Shown: positions 9,364 to 18,522, numbered from the stretch's first letter. The stretch is 64,000 bases of DNA from Henriciella sp. (GCA_013213785.1 JABSPZ010000010.1:183087-247086), one strand, 5' to 3'. The notes: generated by a model from the letters alone, not told the origin. Program-made: numbers and translations.

Positions 9364-10380
9364 ATGTCCAAGCCCGCACGATTTGTCCCTCCGGAATGGG
9401 CGCCTCAAGCCGCTGTTTGGGTGGGCTGGCCCCACGCGCGCGGTGAGTGGGGCGCAGCCTTTGATGGCGCGCGGGACGAGATTGCAGGCTTTGTTCGAGC
9501 GCTCAGCAAAGTCACGCCCTTAAAGATCGCATGCGGATCGCGTGAAGCGTTTGGCAGTGCGTGGTTCGCCCTCGAGCCTGACATCGCCGCAGAGCGGGTG
9601 TCCCTGCATACGATGCCCGCAGGCGACATCTGGCTGCGAGACACAGGTCCGATTTTTGCGTTTGAGAGCGCGGATCCAGTTGCATTGTCGTTTGAGTTCA
9701 ATGGCTGGGGCGGAAAGTATGTGATGCCCGGTGATACAATGACCGCGGGCGGTATCGTGTCCGTCGAGCAAGTGCCTCACGATCATCAGTCTTTCATTCT
9801 AGAGGGCGGCGCAGTCGATTTTGATGGCGCGGGTCGGATTATGACCACCAAGCAGTGTTTGCTGAACCCAAATAGAAACGCGGGTTGGACAGAACGGGAC
9901 GCTGAACAAGCGTTGAAATCTGCATTTGGTGTTGAGACCCTTGTTTGGCTAGGCGATGGCTTAATAAACGATCACACAGATGGCCACGTAGACAATATTG
10001 CGCGTTTCATTGGTGCGGGCCGCGCCCTTTGCCAGTCGCCTTCTGGAAACGACGATCCAAATGCTGCGCGCCTTCAAGACATTCACGAAAACCTGGTTCG
10101 GAACGGCCTCGATGTTGTCACCATACCCTCTCCGGGCAGAATTTTGGATGATGGCGGAGACGTCATGCCCGCAAGCCATACCAACTTCTTGATCAGCAAT
10201 GATCACATTTTTCTCCCGATCTATGAGGAGACATATGCTTCAAAGGCTGTGCAGGCCCTTGAGGCGGCGATGCCGGGATACAACATTATTGCTCTGCCGG
10301 CTCGAAACATCCTTTCGGGCGGCGGCGCATTTCACTGTATGACCCAACAAATTCCAATGGCGCGAGAGGCCAAAACATGA
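9364..10380 (+). CDS. aguA: Agmatine deiminase
   Basis: Protein of 338 residues of the peptidyl-arginine-deiminase-like agmatine deiminase family. Visible motifs are WVGWPHARGEW near the N-terminus, WLRDTGPIF, HTDGHVDNIARF, and GGGAFHCMTQQ near the C-terminus with the catalytic cysteine. It hydrolyses agmatine to N-carbamoylputrescine and ammonia. The start MSKPARFVPPEWAP fits the family; an in-frame ATG at 9340 is possible, and the TTG at 9292 would lie inside the preceding terminator. It overlaps aguB by ATGA, so the two steps from agmatine to putrescine are translationally coupled. Confidence 0.9.
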   Translation: MSKPARFVPPEWAPQAAVWVGWPHARGEWGAAFDGARDEIAGFVRALSKVTPLKIACGSREAFGSAWFALEPDIAAERVSLHTMPAGDIWLRDTGPIFAFESADPVALSFEFNGWGGKYVMPGDTMTAGGIVSVEQVPHDHQSFILEGGAVDFDGAGRIMTTKQCLLNPNRNAGWTERDAEQALKSAFGVETLVWLGDGLINDHTDGHVDNIARFIGAGRALCQSPSGNDDPNAARLQDIHENLVRNGLDVVTIPSPGRILDDGGDVMPASHTNFLISNDHIFLPIYEETYASKAVQALEAAMPGYNIIALPARNILSGGGAFHCMTQQIPMAREAKT

Positions 10381-11222
10381 GTCGAACCATCCGCGTCGCA
10401 GCGCTCCAAACCTCTTTTGCTAAGGGCGATATGGCTGCCAATATTGCCCAGATCAGCGAGCTTGTTCAGACGGCGGCGGCTCAGGGCGCCGAGATCGTAC
10501 TGCCGCCAGAGCTGTTTAGTGACCACTATTTTTGCAAAACGCAGGAAGAACATCATTTCGCGTCCGCCTATGAATGGCCGAGCCACCCAGCGGTATTGGC
10601 GATGCAGGATCTCGCAGCGGAGCTCGGCGTTGTCATCCCGGTTTCCATTTTTGAGAAAGACGGGCCTGAATACTTCAATTCTGTGGTTATCGTGGATGCG
10701 GACGGTGCAGCCCTCGGGGTCTATCGCAAGAGTCACATCCCAGATGGACCGGGATATCAGGAGAAATTCTACTTCCGGCCCGGCAATACTGGATTTCGCG
10801 TTTGGGATACACTCAAGGGGCGTATTGGTGTTGGCATCTGTTGGGACCAATGGTTCCCAGAAGCTGCGCGCGCAATGGCATTGATGGGCGCGGACGTTCT
10901 GCTCTATCCGACGGCAATCGGCGCTGAGCCACAGGATACGTCTCTGGATACTGCCGCGCGCTGGCGACGCGCAATGCAGGGGCATGCGGTCAGCAATGTT
11001 ATTCCTGTAATTGCTGCGAACCGAGTTGGTGATGAAGATGGCCAACTGTTTTATGGCACCAGTTTTATTAGCGATCATACCGGTGAAGTTGTGGCTGAAC
11101 TTGATCGGACGACAAATGGCGTCATCGTGAGTGCGTTTGATCTAGATCAAGTGGATCAAGATCGAGCGGCATGGGGATTTTTCCGCGATCGCCGGACTGA
11201 TCTCTATGATGTTTTGTTGTAA
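10377..11222 (+). CDS. aguB: N-carbamoylputrescine amidase
   Basis: Protein of 281 residues of the nitrilase superfamily. The catalytic triad is visible as Glu45 (LPPELF), Lys118 (YRKSHIPDGPGY) and Cys155 (GVGICWDQWFPE). The HIPDGPGYQEKFYF segment is typical of N-carbamoylputrescine amidases as opposed to generic nitrilases. It releases putrescine, CO2 and ammonia from the product of AguA, whose gene overlaps it by four bases. Together they form the agmatine route to polyamines. Cytoplasmic. Confidence 0.92.
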   Translation: MSRTIRVAALQTSFAKGDMAANIAQISELVQTAAAQGAEIVLPPELFSDHYFCKTQEEHHFASAYEWPSHPAVLAMQDLAAELGVVIPVSIFEKDGPEYFNSVVIVDADGAALGVYRKSHIPDGPGYQEKFYFRPGNTGFRVWDTLKGRIGVGICWDQWFPEAARAMALMGADVLLYPTAIGAEPQDTSLDTAARWRRAMQGHAVSNVIPVIAANRVGDEDGQLFYGTSFISDHTGEVVAELDRTTNGVIVSAFDLDQVDQDRAAWGFFRDRRTDLYDVLL

Positions 11223-11269
11223 GCTGTATTCGGGGAACGCGCAGAATTAGATCGCGCTAAGGTTGGGAA

Positions 11270-11893
11270 ATGGATGAATTCTTGATGATTCCGGTGACAT
11301 CGCTGTTGATCGCAGCGAACGTCATTGCGAGTCTTTTCGCGCTCTCAAATGCGAAATTCATGGAGAAAAACCTCTTCCATGTCGACGCGATTCTTTCGGA
11401 TCGAGAATGGCACCGAATGGTTACGAGCGGCTTCTTGCACGGCGGCTTCCTCCACCTGTTTGTAAACATGTATGTGCTATTTATGTTTGGCGGCTTCGTT
11501 GAGCGGGCCGTTGGTCCAACAGGTTATTTGATTATCTATTTCATCTCGCTCCTGGGCGGCAATGCATGGGCTCTGCTCGAGAACAAAAACAAGCCGTTTT
11601 ATCGGGCTTTGGGGGCGTCTGGCGCAACGTCTGGGATCGTTTTGAGTTTCATACTCTTCCGCCCGTTCGAACCGCTCATGATCTTTCCAATCCCATTCTT
11701 CATGCCGGCGGTCGTACTCGGTTTGGCGTTCGTCGTCGTCTCCGCAATTCTGGCGCAGCGCGAAAACAAGACGATCGGTCATGAAGCCCATTTAGGCGGC
11801 GCGTTTGCAGGCTTTCTCACAACAATCTTGATTGCGCCGAGTGCGTTCTCAAGCTTCTCAACTCAAATCGCCGGCGTGTTGGGAGGCAGCTGA
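11270..11893 (+). CDS. Rhomboid-family intramembrane serine protease
   Basis: Protein of 207 residues with about six membrane segments. The catalytic serine is Ser117 in GASG (115-118), the catalytic histidine is His174 in HEAHLGGAFAG, and the supporting residues His58/His62 and Asn66 lie in HGGFLHLFVNMY. Family members cut single-pass membrane proteins within the bilayer; the substrate is unknown. It is followed one base later by zapE on a TTG start, so they are probably co-transcribed. Confidence 0.9.
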   Translation: MDEFLMIPVTSLLIAANVIASLFALSNAKFMEKNLFHVDAILSDREWHRMVTSGFLHGGFLHLFVNMYVLFMFGGFVERAVGPTGYLIIYFISLLGGNAWALLENKNKPFYRALGASGATSGIVLSFILFRPFEPLMIFPIPFFMPAVVLGLAFVVVSAILAQRENKTIGHEAHLGGAFAGFLTTILIAPSAFSSFSTQIAGVLGGS

Positions 11894-11894
11894 G

Positions 11895-12977
11895 TTGGGG
11901 GCTGTCACGGATACACTGAACGCCCGTATTGAGTCCGGAGCACTAACCCGTGATCCTGCTCAGTCTGAGGCGGCCGCGAAGCTGGATGACTTGTTGCTAC
12001 GTCTTGAGAACGGCGGCAAAGGCGGCTGGTTCTCGAAACCAAAAGCTGTGCACGGGCTCTACCTTTGGGGCGGAGTTGGCCGCGGTAAATCGATGCTGAT
12101 GGATGTCTTCTATGCCGCCGCGCCTGTTAAAGCGATGCGGGTCCACTTCCATGAATTCTTGGGCCGGGTCCAAGATCGCTTAAACACCGCGCGCAAACGT
12201 AAAGACGTCTCGAACCCGATCTTCCCTGTCGCAAAGCAGTTCGCTTCCGAAGCCAAGCTGATTTGCTTTGACGAATTTCAAGTCACCCAAATTGCAGATG
12301 CGATGATATTGGCGGGACTATTTGAAGAACTCTTCAAGCGCGGCGTAACTGTGGTTGCGACGTCCAACCGGCATCCCGATGATCTCTATAAGGATGGTCT
12401 CAATCGGCACCTATTTTTACCCTTCATCGACCTCCTAAAAGCGCAACATGAGGTGTTTGAACTCGCGTCTGAGCGTGACTATCGCCTGGAACGACTCACA
12501 GAAGCGCCGGTTTGGTATTCAACTGCAGACGGCTCAGCGCCGCTAGACAAAGCGTTTGAGCGACTAACTTTGGGCGCCGCGCCGCAAAGTTGTGTTCTCA
12601 CCGTTAAGGGGCGCAAAGTCCCTGTGACGCGCGAAGCTGCCGGTGTGGCGCGCTTCACGTTCGCGGAGCTTTGTGCACAGCCTCTTTGGGCGGAGGATTA
12701 CCGCGCGATCGCCTCCATGTTTCATACCGTATTGCTGGAAGACATTCCGGTTCTTAGCCCCGCAAAGCGAAATGAAGCCGCTCGGTTCGTGACGCTCATC
12801 GACACGCTCTATGAAGCGAAAGTCAAACTTGTCGCGAGCGCCGCCGCCGAGCCCGAACAGCTGTATCCTGCGGGTGATGGAAGCTTTGAGTTCCAGCGTA
12901 CCGTCAGTCGTCTGCATGAAATGAGGTCCATCGAGTATATAGCCGAGGCGCATATTGTCCCGATGGACCAGAAGTAA
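11895..12977 (+). CDS. zapE: ZapE-type AFG1-like ATPase
   Basis: Protein of 360 residues. The Walker A motif GGVGRGKS is at 59-66 and Walker B is LICFDEFQVT, both typical of the ZapE/AFG1 family, which in E. coli acts on the Z-ring during late division and is linked to protein quality control in other lineages. The start is taken as TTG at 11895 because GGGAGG lies 8 bases upstream, inside the end of the rhomboid gene; the ATG at 11832 would add 21 residues overlapping that gene. In many alphaproteobacteria zapE sits next to mdh or suc genes; here it follows a rhomboid gene. Confidence 0.88.
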   Translation: MGAVTDTLNARIESGALTRDPAQSEAAAKLDDLLLRLENGGKGGWFSKPKAVHGLYLWGGVGRGKSMLMDVFYAAAPVKAMRVHFHEFLGRVQDRLNTARKRKDVSNPIFPVAKQFASEAKLICFDEFQVTQIADAMILAGLFEELFKRGVTVVATSNRHPDDLYKDGLNRHLFLPFIDLLKAQHEVFELASERDYRLERLTEAPVWYSTADGSAPLDKAFERLTLGAAPQSCVLTVKGRKVPVTREAAGVARFTFAELCAQPLWAEDYRAIASMFHTVLLEDIPVLSPAKRNEAARFVTLIDTLYEAKVKLVASAAAEPEQLYPAGDGSFEFQRTVSRLHEMRSIEYIAEAHIVPMDQK

Positions 12978-13156
12978 GCTCGCATCAGCACGCGGAAACA
13001 GGGAGGGAGGAAACGTCTCACGCCCGCCAATGCGAAGAGAGAATGCTCTCTCTGGCTGACTCTACGTGTGGGCTTTCCAACTGGATCAAAATATTTTTCC
13101 GTGCTGAGCTTGGGCAGCATCAGTGTATTAGACTTTAGTATTGAAGAAGGGTCGAA

Positions 13157-14149
13157 ATGGGCATGTTTAAGAAAGCGATCAGTCTCGCCTTGATAGGCGG
13201 CTTGGCGGCTTGTTCCCCGACCTCATCACCGACGGATACGGGCTCTCCCCAGCACTTCAGTCCCGAACCAACGCTCGCACTTTTCGAGGCACTCAGTTCA
13301 GATGAGATGCAAGGCCGACAAGCGGGCAGCGCCGAAAGCGCAAATGCGCGCGTAATGATCATAGAGCGCCTGAACGCATTGGGTGTGAAGCCTGTTGGGG
13401 CCTCTTTCGAGCACCCGTTTAGGTATGGTCCATTTCGTGCCCCACAGACTGGCGTTGCGGGGGCGCCTGACAAAGACGGCGTAAACGTGATTGGTGTGAT
13501 TAAAGGTTACGCGCCGAATGATATCTCAATGGTGATTTCTGCCCATTACGATCACCTCGGCGTGCGCGATGGTGAAATCTACAATGGCACAGATGACAAT
13601 GCCTCCGGGGTTGTCGGTGCGCTTGCAATCGCAGAGCACTTCTCCAAAACGGCGCCAGCCCATGACATACATTTCGTCTTCTTTGATGCGGAAGAAGATG
13701 GTTTTGGCGGGGCACGCAACTTCATTACCAGCCCTCCAATCCCCCTCAATCAAGTAGCGCTGAATCTAAACTTCGACATGGTTTCGCGAGGCGACAATGG
13801 CATCCTCTGGGCGTCTGGCACTCATCATTGGCCTGACATGGTCCCAATGGTGAATGCGGTGGCGGAAACTGCACCTGTGACAATCCAGCTTGGATTTGAC
13901 CAAGGAGATGGGCGTGAAGACTGGACCTTATTGTCCGACCATGCAGTTTTCTTCCGTTCAGGTATTCCGCATATTTATTTTGGGGTTGAGGACCATCCGG
14001 ATTATCACAAACCGTCAGACGATTTTGAGAAGGTCGATCAAGACTGGTTTTTGAGGTCTGTAGACACACTGATTATGGTGTCCGAGGCCATGGATGAGGA
14101 CCTCGAAGAGATCTTCAAAATGCGCCAAGCCGCTACCGAAAACGAATGA
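13157..14149 (+). CDS. M28-family zinc aminopeptidase, lipoprotein
   Basis: Protein of 330 residues with a lipoprotein signal (ALIGGLAAC, cysteine at about 19). The M28 zinc-binding residues are visible in SAHYDHLG (His, and Asp two residues on), NGTDDNASG (bridging Asp) and FFDAEEDG (catalytic Glu and ligand Glu), with the final His expected in the HIYFG region. It probably trims peptides in the periplasm, anchored to a membrane. GAAGAAGGG precedes the ATG. The 179-base gap upstream of it holds a small AGAGAG/CTCTCT hairpin (about 13035-13050) but no clear promoter. Confidence 0.87.
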   Translation: MGMFKKAISLALIGGLAACSPTSSPTDTGSPQHFSPEPTLALFEALSSDEMQGRQAGSAESANARVMIIERLNALGVKPVGASFEHPFRYGPFRAPQTGVAGAPDKDGVNVIGVIKGYAPNDISMVISAHYDHLGVRDGEIYNGTDDNASGVVGALAIAEHFSKTAPAHDIHFVFFDAEEDGFGGARNFITSPPIPLNQVALNLNFDMVSRGDNGILWASGTHHWPDMVPMVNAVAETAPVTIQLGFDQGDGREDWTLLSDHAVFFRSGIPHIYFGVEDHPDYHKPSDDFEKVDQDWFLRSVDTLIMVSEAMDEDLEEIFKMRQAATENE

Positions 14150-14196
14150 CGGAATTCCAAGCCTGAGAAATTGCTGAGAAATCAGTGGAATTTCAT

Positions 14197-14215
14197 GCGA
14201 CTGATTTTCAGTCGC
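14197..14215. repeat. Perfect inverted repeat upstream of bfr
   Basis: GCGACTGA, a TTT spacer and TCAGTCGC form a perfect 8-bp inverted repeat. It has no T-run on either side, so it does not look like an intrinsic terminator. It lies 2 bases upstream of the Fur-like box and may belong to the same control region. Confidence 0.5.
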
Positions 14216-14217
14216 CT

Positions 14218-14232
14218 TGCAAATGCTTCGCA
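14218..14232. promoter_or_regulatory. Candidate Fur/Mur box of bfr
   Basis: TGCAAATGCTTCGCA is an interrupted palindrome of the form TGCRAA-NNN-TTYGCA, matching the alphaproteobacterial Fur/Mur operator pattern that I know from rhizobia and Caulobacter. It is 93 bases upstream of the bacterioferritin start codon, which is the kind of gene such regulators control. Confidence 0.6.
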
Positions 14233-14324
14233 CTATCATAGTCAATTGTTTTTATTGTATTTTTTCTTGATTTTTCCTGTGATTCGACTATCTGGCGATC
14301 ATAGGTAATTTTACGGAGTCCCCG

Positions 14325-14804
14325 ATGAAAGGCGACGCAAAAGTCATTGAGTTCCTCAACGCTGCTCTCAGGAATGAGCTGACAGCAATCAACCAATATT
14401 TCTTGCATGCTCGGATGCTGAAGGACTGGGGAGTCAGCAAGCTCGGCGAATATGAGTACAAAGAGTCTATCGAAGAAATGAATCATGCCGACTGGCTGAT
14501 TGAACGCATTCTATTCCTCGGTGGACTTCCAAATCTGCAAGATCTCGGCAAACTTCGTATCGGCGAAAGCGTCGAGGAAATCCTCAAGTGTGATCTCGCG
14601 CTCGAGCACGACGCGATCCCACTTCTGCGCGACGCGATGGGGCATTGCGAGTCGGTTCGCGATTATGTGAGCCGAGATCTCTTCGGCAAAATCCTCCACA
14701 ATGAGGAAGAGCATGTCGACTATATCGAAACCCAGTTCGATCTGATCGAACGGATTGGCATCCAAAGCTACATCCAGCTGCAATCGGAAGCTAACGCTCA
14801 CTAA
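14325..14804 (+). CDS. bfr: Bacterioferritin
   Basis: Protein of 159 residues, colinear with E. coli Bfr. All ferroxidase ligands are present: Glu18, Glu51, His54, Glu94, Glu127 and His130. The haem ligand Met52 is present too (EEMNHAD), so this is a haem-type bacterioferritin and not a plain ferritin. It oxidises and stores iron in a 24-mer in the cytoplasm. A Fur/Mur-type box lies upstream, and the gene is followed 28 bases later by a CDGSH iron-sulfur protein, so the two probably form an iron-linked operon. Confidence 0.97.
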   Translation: MKGDAKVIEFLNAALRNELTAINQYFLHARMLKDWGVSKLGEYEYKESIEEMNHADWLIERILFLGGLPNLQDLGKLRIGESVEEILKCDLALEHDAIPLLRDAMGHCESVRDYVSRDLFGKILHNEEEHVDYIETQFDLIERIGIQSYIQLQSEANAH

Positions 14805-14832
14805 GCATTACCCTAACCGTCGGAGATCGCCC

Positions 14833-15486
14833 ATGTCGAAGACCACAATTTTTGAATATAAAGGCAATTCAGAAACGGTGACATGGGATAGACGGCTTTG
14901 CATCCATGTTGGCGAATGTGGGCGTGCCAAGGGCGATCTCTTCGTTCAGGGCCGCAAGCCGTGGTGCGATCCCAATCTTACAGACCGCGCGGATACGCAA
15001 ACAGTTGTAACTCGCTGTCCGACAGGCGCGCTCGCTGTTCACGATGCGGATGGACTTCTGGTCGAGGCGGTGCCTCCTGAGAATACAGTGACGGTCTCGA
15101 ATGATGGCCCTTTATACCTATCTGGCGATCTCGCGGTCGACGGTGCTGCGGATGATATGCATAGCACATCGCGGCGCGTCGCCCTTTGCAGATGCGGGGC
15201 ATCGAAGAACAAGCCGTTCTGTGACAATTCCCATCGCGAAATCGAGTTTCGAGATGCGGGTTCAGTTGGAGATACCGGTCTGCTTGAGATTGAGGCAGGT
15301 GGCCCGCTGCAGGTAAAACGAATCCCAGACGGGCCGCTTGAAGTGGCTGGAAATTTCTCAATACGCGCAGGATCTGGTCGAAAAGCTTGGTCGGGGCGAA
15401 AAGCCTATCTTTGTAGATGCGGTCAATCTGCCAACAAACCGTTTTGCGATGGCGCCCATAAAGACGTAGGATTTCAGGCAGACTAG
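14833..15486 (+). CDS. Iron-sulfur protein with a 4Fe-4S-like domain and two CDGSH domains
   Basis: Protein of 217 residues. The N-terminal part has four cysteines (23, 29, 45, 62) in the pattern of the divergent 4Fe-4S mono-cluster domain (Fer4_19). Two CDGSH zinc-finger-like domains follow: C119-R-C ... CDNSH ending at His134, and C194-R-C ... CDGAH ending at His209; each normally binds a 2Fe-2S cluster with three Cys and one His. GGAG lies 7 bases before the ATG. Its stop codon shares CTAG with the stop of the opposing hydrolase gene. The role is probably iron or redox handling, supported by the bfr neighbour. Confidence 0.88.
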   Translation: MSKTTIFEYKGNSETVTWDRRLCIHVGECGRAKGDLFVQGRKPWCDPNLTDRADTQTVVTRCPTGALAVHDADGLLVEAVPPENTVTVSNDGPLYLSGDLAVDGAADDMHSTSRRVALCRCGASKNKPFCDNSHREIEFRDAGSVGDTGLLEIEAGGPLQVKRIPDGPLEVAGNFSIRAGSGRKAWSGRKAYLCRCGQSANKPFCDGAHKDVGFQAD

Positions 15487-16418
15487 ATCTTAGCGCGCTC
15501 GATCATTCGGTCGAATCCAGCCCAGAACTCAGCGCGCTTTTCTGGTTTTTCCATCAAAATCTCATGCATCGCGTGATCGACAGTGATGTGCTCACAATCT
15601 GGTAGATGCGCCGATACGTGCGCGTGAGAGCGATTGTCCACGAGCTTTTCATCAGCCGCACTTGCAACGAAGATTGGAATATCAATCGCGCCGAGGACCG
15701 CCGGCTTCGAAAAACTGTTGAAAATGTCCAAGGACGCTCCCAGCCAACCCCACGTCACTGGTCCAAGCGAAAGCTCCGGTGCGGCATCGGTTAGATCCCT
15801 GTTGATTTGCCAATGGGCTTTATCATAGGTCACGACATTGTCTTCAAAGCGCTCCGGCGGACCCGGTTTCTGCGCGAAATCATCGGAACGGCCCATGACA
15901 CGCATTGCCCAAATGAAATAGCGCTGAACACGTCCCAACGGCAGGCCCCACATCGGCGCGCAGAATGCCGCTGCATCGACTTTTACAAGGCCTTGCCCGA
16001 TCGCCGCAAGTGCAATTGCTCCGCCCATAGAGTGGGCGAGGGACACATATGGCCTAGGCAGCTCGTCCATGGCGTCCAAACCATTGCGCAGCGCGCCCAT
16101 AAAGGTTTCGAAACGGTCGATATGACCCTTTTGCGGGTCGTCTAGGAGGCGCTCTGAAAGCCCTTGGCCGGGCCAGTCGATGATCAGGACAGCAAAGCCG
16201 CGTTCTTGAAGCTCACGGGCCACCTCAAAATACTTCTCGATAAACTCTGTTCGCCCTGGGCAAACAATTGCCGTTCCACGAGGTGATGCCGCAGTCGCGG
16301 GCGCGAGACAGGCGCGAAGCTTTCGGCCACCCACCCCTTCAAACCAAATGATCCGAGCCCCGTCAGGACGCGGATTGCCGGGAACATCAACGATGCGATC
16401 TTCGGTGTGTGTGACCAT
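15483..16418 (-). CDS. Alpha/beta hydrolase (lysophospholipase-like)
   Basis: Protein of 311 residues of the PldB/monoacylglycerol lipase type. The nucleophile elbow is SLAHSMGG, and a C-terminal His is in VDHAMHEILME. IIDWPGQGLSERL is the typical segment before the nucleophile. It is likely a cytoplasmic esterase acting on lysophospholipids or monoglycerides; this is inferred from family resemblance only. ATG at 16418 is preferred to the in-frame TTG at 16430, as GGAC lies upstream at a suitable distance. It converges with the CDGSH gene, sharing four bases. Confidence 0.82.
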   Translation of the reverse strand: MVTHTEDRIVDVPGNPRPDGARIIWFEGVGGRKLRACLAPATAASPRGTAIVCPGRTEFIEKYFEVARELQERGFAVLIIDWPGQGLSERLLDDPQKGHIDRFETFMGALRNGLDAMDELPRPYVSLAHSMGGAIALAAIGQGLVKVDAAAFCAPMWGLPLGRVQRYFIWAMRVMGRSDDFAQKPGPPERFEDNVVTYDKAHWQINRDLTDAAPELSLGPVTWGWLGASLDIFNSFSKPAVLGAIDIPIFVASAADEKLVDNRSHAHVSAHLPDCEHITVDHAMHEILMEKPEKRAEFWAGFDRMIERAKI

Positions 16419-16427
16419 AATAACGTC

Positions 16428-16471
16428 CAAAAAGTAAGAGCCTCATCCCGCGTTTAAGCCGGATGAGGCTC
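16428..16471 (-). terminator. Rho-independent terminator of the SCP2 gene
   Basis: Read on the - strand, an 11-bp perfect stem (GAGCCTCATCC with its complement at 16461-16471) and a 12-base loop are followed by TTACTTTTTGG. It lies 27 bases past the SCP2 stop and overlaps the start region of the hydrolase gene. Confidence 0.85.
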
Positions 16472-16497
16472 TCAATCAATTCAATCAGCAGTCAAGC

Positions 16498-16803
16498 TTA
16501 AGAGAGCTTGCTCATGATGCTTTGCAGCTGCATCGCGACTGACATGTCGCCGAGGACTTTCAGTTTGCCCTGCATGAACGCCATGGTTGGGTCCATTTGG
16601 CCAGCTGCGAGTTTCGCGAAGTCTTCCCAATCGACTTTTACAGTCGCATCGGCTTCAGCGTCGTCATTGTTTGCAACACCGGCTGCTCCATCGATGAACA
16701 GTTTGCCGATATCACCAAAGTCGAACTTAACTTTCTTAGCGAAACCGCTGTCACCGCCTGCAACCGCAGCAGCTGCTTTTGATGTGAGTTCTGCGAGATC
16801 CAT
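16498..16803 (-). CDS. SCP2 sterol-binding-domain protein
   Basis: A 101-residue protein made of a single SCP2 domain. The pattern KVKFDFGDIGKLFIDG ... ADATVKVDWEDFAKLAAGQMDPTMAFMQGKLKVLGDM is diagnostic. Such domains bind acyl chains or hydrophobic ligands in the cytoplasm and in bacteria often accompany fatty-acid oxidation genes. It is divergent from the acyl-CoA carboxyltransferase gene and closed by its own terminator. Confidence 0.92.
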   Translation of the reverse strand: MDLAELTSKAAAAVAGGDSGFAKKVKFDFGDIGKLFIDGAAGVANNDDAEADATVKVDWEDFAKLAAGQMDPTMAFMQGKLKVLGDMSVAMQLQSIMSKLS

Positions 16804-16968
16804 TGGGATGCCCTCCTAATTATTGTCCCAGGCGTTGATAAAGCAGGCCAAACAGGGCTCTGCAAGGGTCACGTTGACGTAAACTGCAGGAACTTGAAAG
16901 CGCTTCCTAATTTTCCAAACACGTTTTGCGCTTGACCCATCGCGACGGAAGGATTCGAAACAGTCCTC

Positions 16969-18516
16969 ATGTCATGGGAAAAATCGATTGAAGAACTCCG
17001 CAAACGCGAACGCTTGGCGGAGACGATGGGGGGCGAGGAGCCGGTCTCACGCCAAAAAGGACGCGGCAAACTCACCGTTCGTGAGCGCGTTGCCTTTTTA
17101 GCCGATCCGGGAAGTTTCCACGAGATCGGCAAGATTGCTGGCCGAGCCACCTATAACCAAGATGAAGAGCTTGAGAGTTTCATGGCCTCCAACTCCGTCA
17201 CGGGCCGCGCCACGCTGAATGAGCGCCCCGTCTTCATCCTCGGCGATGACTTCACCGTACGCGGCGGCGCAGCAGACGCCTCGATCCGCGGTAAGCTGCT
17301 GCAGTCGCTGAAACAGAGCCAGGAATACCGCATGCCCCTCGTCCAGCTGATCGACGGAACGGGCGGTGGCGGGTCGATCAAAATGTTCGAGCAGGACCCG
17401 CGCACCTATATCCCGGAGACGCCCGGCTGGGAGTATATCGTCTCTGGCATGGCGACCGTGCCTTATGTCTCTCTCGGCCTCGGCCCTTGCGCTGGGATGG
17501 GAGCCGGGCGACTCGCCGCGAGCCATTTCTCTGTGCTCGTCAAAGAGCTGTCTCAGGTCTTCGTCGCGGGCCCTCCGGTCACCCGTGCCCTCGGCGAGGA
17601 CGTCACTAAGGAAGAACTGGGCGGATGGCAGATCCAGGCCCGCAACGGCACGGTTGACGCCGTTGTCGAGAGCGAAGCCGAAGCTTTTGAGGCGGCCCGG
17701 CAATTCCTCTCCTACCTGCCCTCCAGCGTGCATGATCTGCCACCGGTCATCCCGCCGAATGACGACCCGAAGCGGAAGGAAGAGGAGCTGATCTCCATCG
17801 TCCCGACCGATGGCAAGACGCCGTATAAACCCCGCAAAATCGTCGGCGCCACCGTCGATAAAGGCAGCTTCTTTGAGATTGGCGAGCAATGGGGCCGGGG
17901 CATTGTCACTGGCTTTGCCCGCGTCGATGGCCACCCGGTCGGCATTCTGGCGGGCGATCCTTTCTTTCTGGATGGTGCCTGGACCGCCGATGTCTGTGAC
18001 AAGGTCACGCGGCATATGGACCTCTGCTCCACCTTCCACTTGCCGGTCATCCACTTTGTCGACTGCCCCGGCTTTGCCAGCGGCGTGCGGCATGAGACAG
18101 CGGGCGTCACCCGCAAAGGCGTGCGCGCCATGGCGGCAGTGTATCAGGCGACCGTGCCGATCTGCGCCGTGGTCATCCGCAAAGCCTATGGCCTGGCGGG
18201 CTCTGCCATGTTCAACCCGGCCAAGGCGAAATGGCGCTATTGCTGGCCGAGCGGCGATTGGGGCAGCCTGCCCATGGCGGGCGGCATTGAAGCGGCCTAT
18301 CGCAAAGAGATTCTCGAGGCCGAGGACAAAGAGGCTTACCTCAAAAGCCTGTATAAGCGCTTTGACGCCATCGCCTCGCCCTTCCGCACCGCTGAAGCCT
18401 TCTATGCCGAAGAGATCATCGACCCGCGCGAGACGCGGCCGCTTCTGGTCGATTTCGTGCACCATGCCTGGCGCGTGCTCGAGACCGGAACGACCAGTTT
18501 CGGGCCTCGGCCTTAG
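16969..18516 (+). CDS. Acyl-CoA carboxylase, carboxyltransferase (beta) subunit
   Basis: Protein of 515 residues of the propionyl/methylcrotonyl/acyl-CoA carboxylase beta family: the N-terminal half is the acyl-CoA domain (KLTVRERVAFLADPGSFHE, then GGGGSIKMFEQ) and the C-terminal half is the carboxybiotin domain (DPFFLDGAWTADVCDKV, then HFVDCPGFASGVRHE). It transfers the carboxyl group from biotin to an acyl-CoA. The biotin carboxylase/BCCP subunit is not in this window, so the substrate is undetermined. Codon use is richer in GCC, CTG and CGC than its neighbours, and the opposite strand has a long fortuitous open frame as a result. Confidence 0.9.
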   Translation: MSWEKSIEELRKRERLAETMGGEEPVSRQKGRGKLTVRERVAFLADPGSFHEIGKIAGRATYNQDEELESFMASNSVTGRATLNERPVFILGDDFTVRGGAADASIRGKLLQSLKQSQEYRMPLVQLIDGTGGGGSIKMFEQDPRTYIPETPGWEYIVSGMATVPYVSLGLGPCAGMGAGRLAASHFSVLVKELSQVFVAGPPVTRALGEDVTKEELGGWQIQARNGTVDAVVESEAEAFEAARQFLSYLPSSVHDLPPVIPPNDDPKRKEEELISIVPTDGKTPYKPRKIVGATVDKGSFFEIGEQWGRGIVTGFARVDGHPVGILAGDPFFLDGAWTADVCDKVTRHMDLCSTFHLPVIHFVDCPGFASGVRHETAGVTRKGVRAMAAVYQATVPICAVVIRKAYGLAGSAMFNPAKAKWRYCWPSGDWGSLPMAGGIEAAYRKEILEAEDKEAYLKSLYKRFDAIASPFRTAEAFYAEEIIDPRETRPLLVDFVHHAWRVLETGTTSFGPRP

Positions 18517-18522
18517 ATCGCG

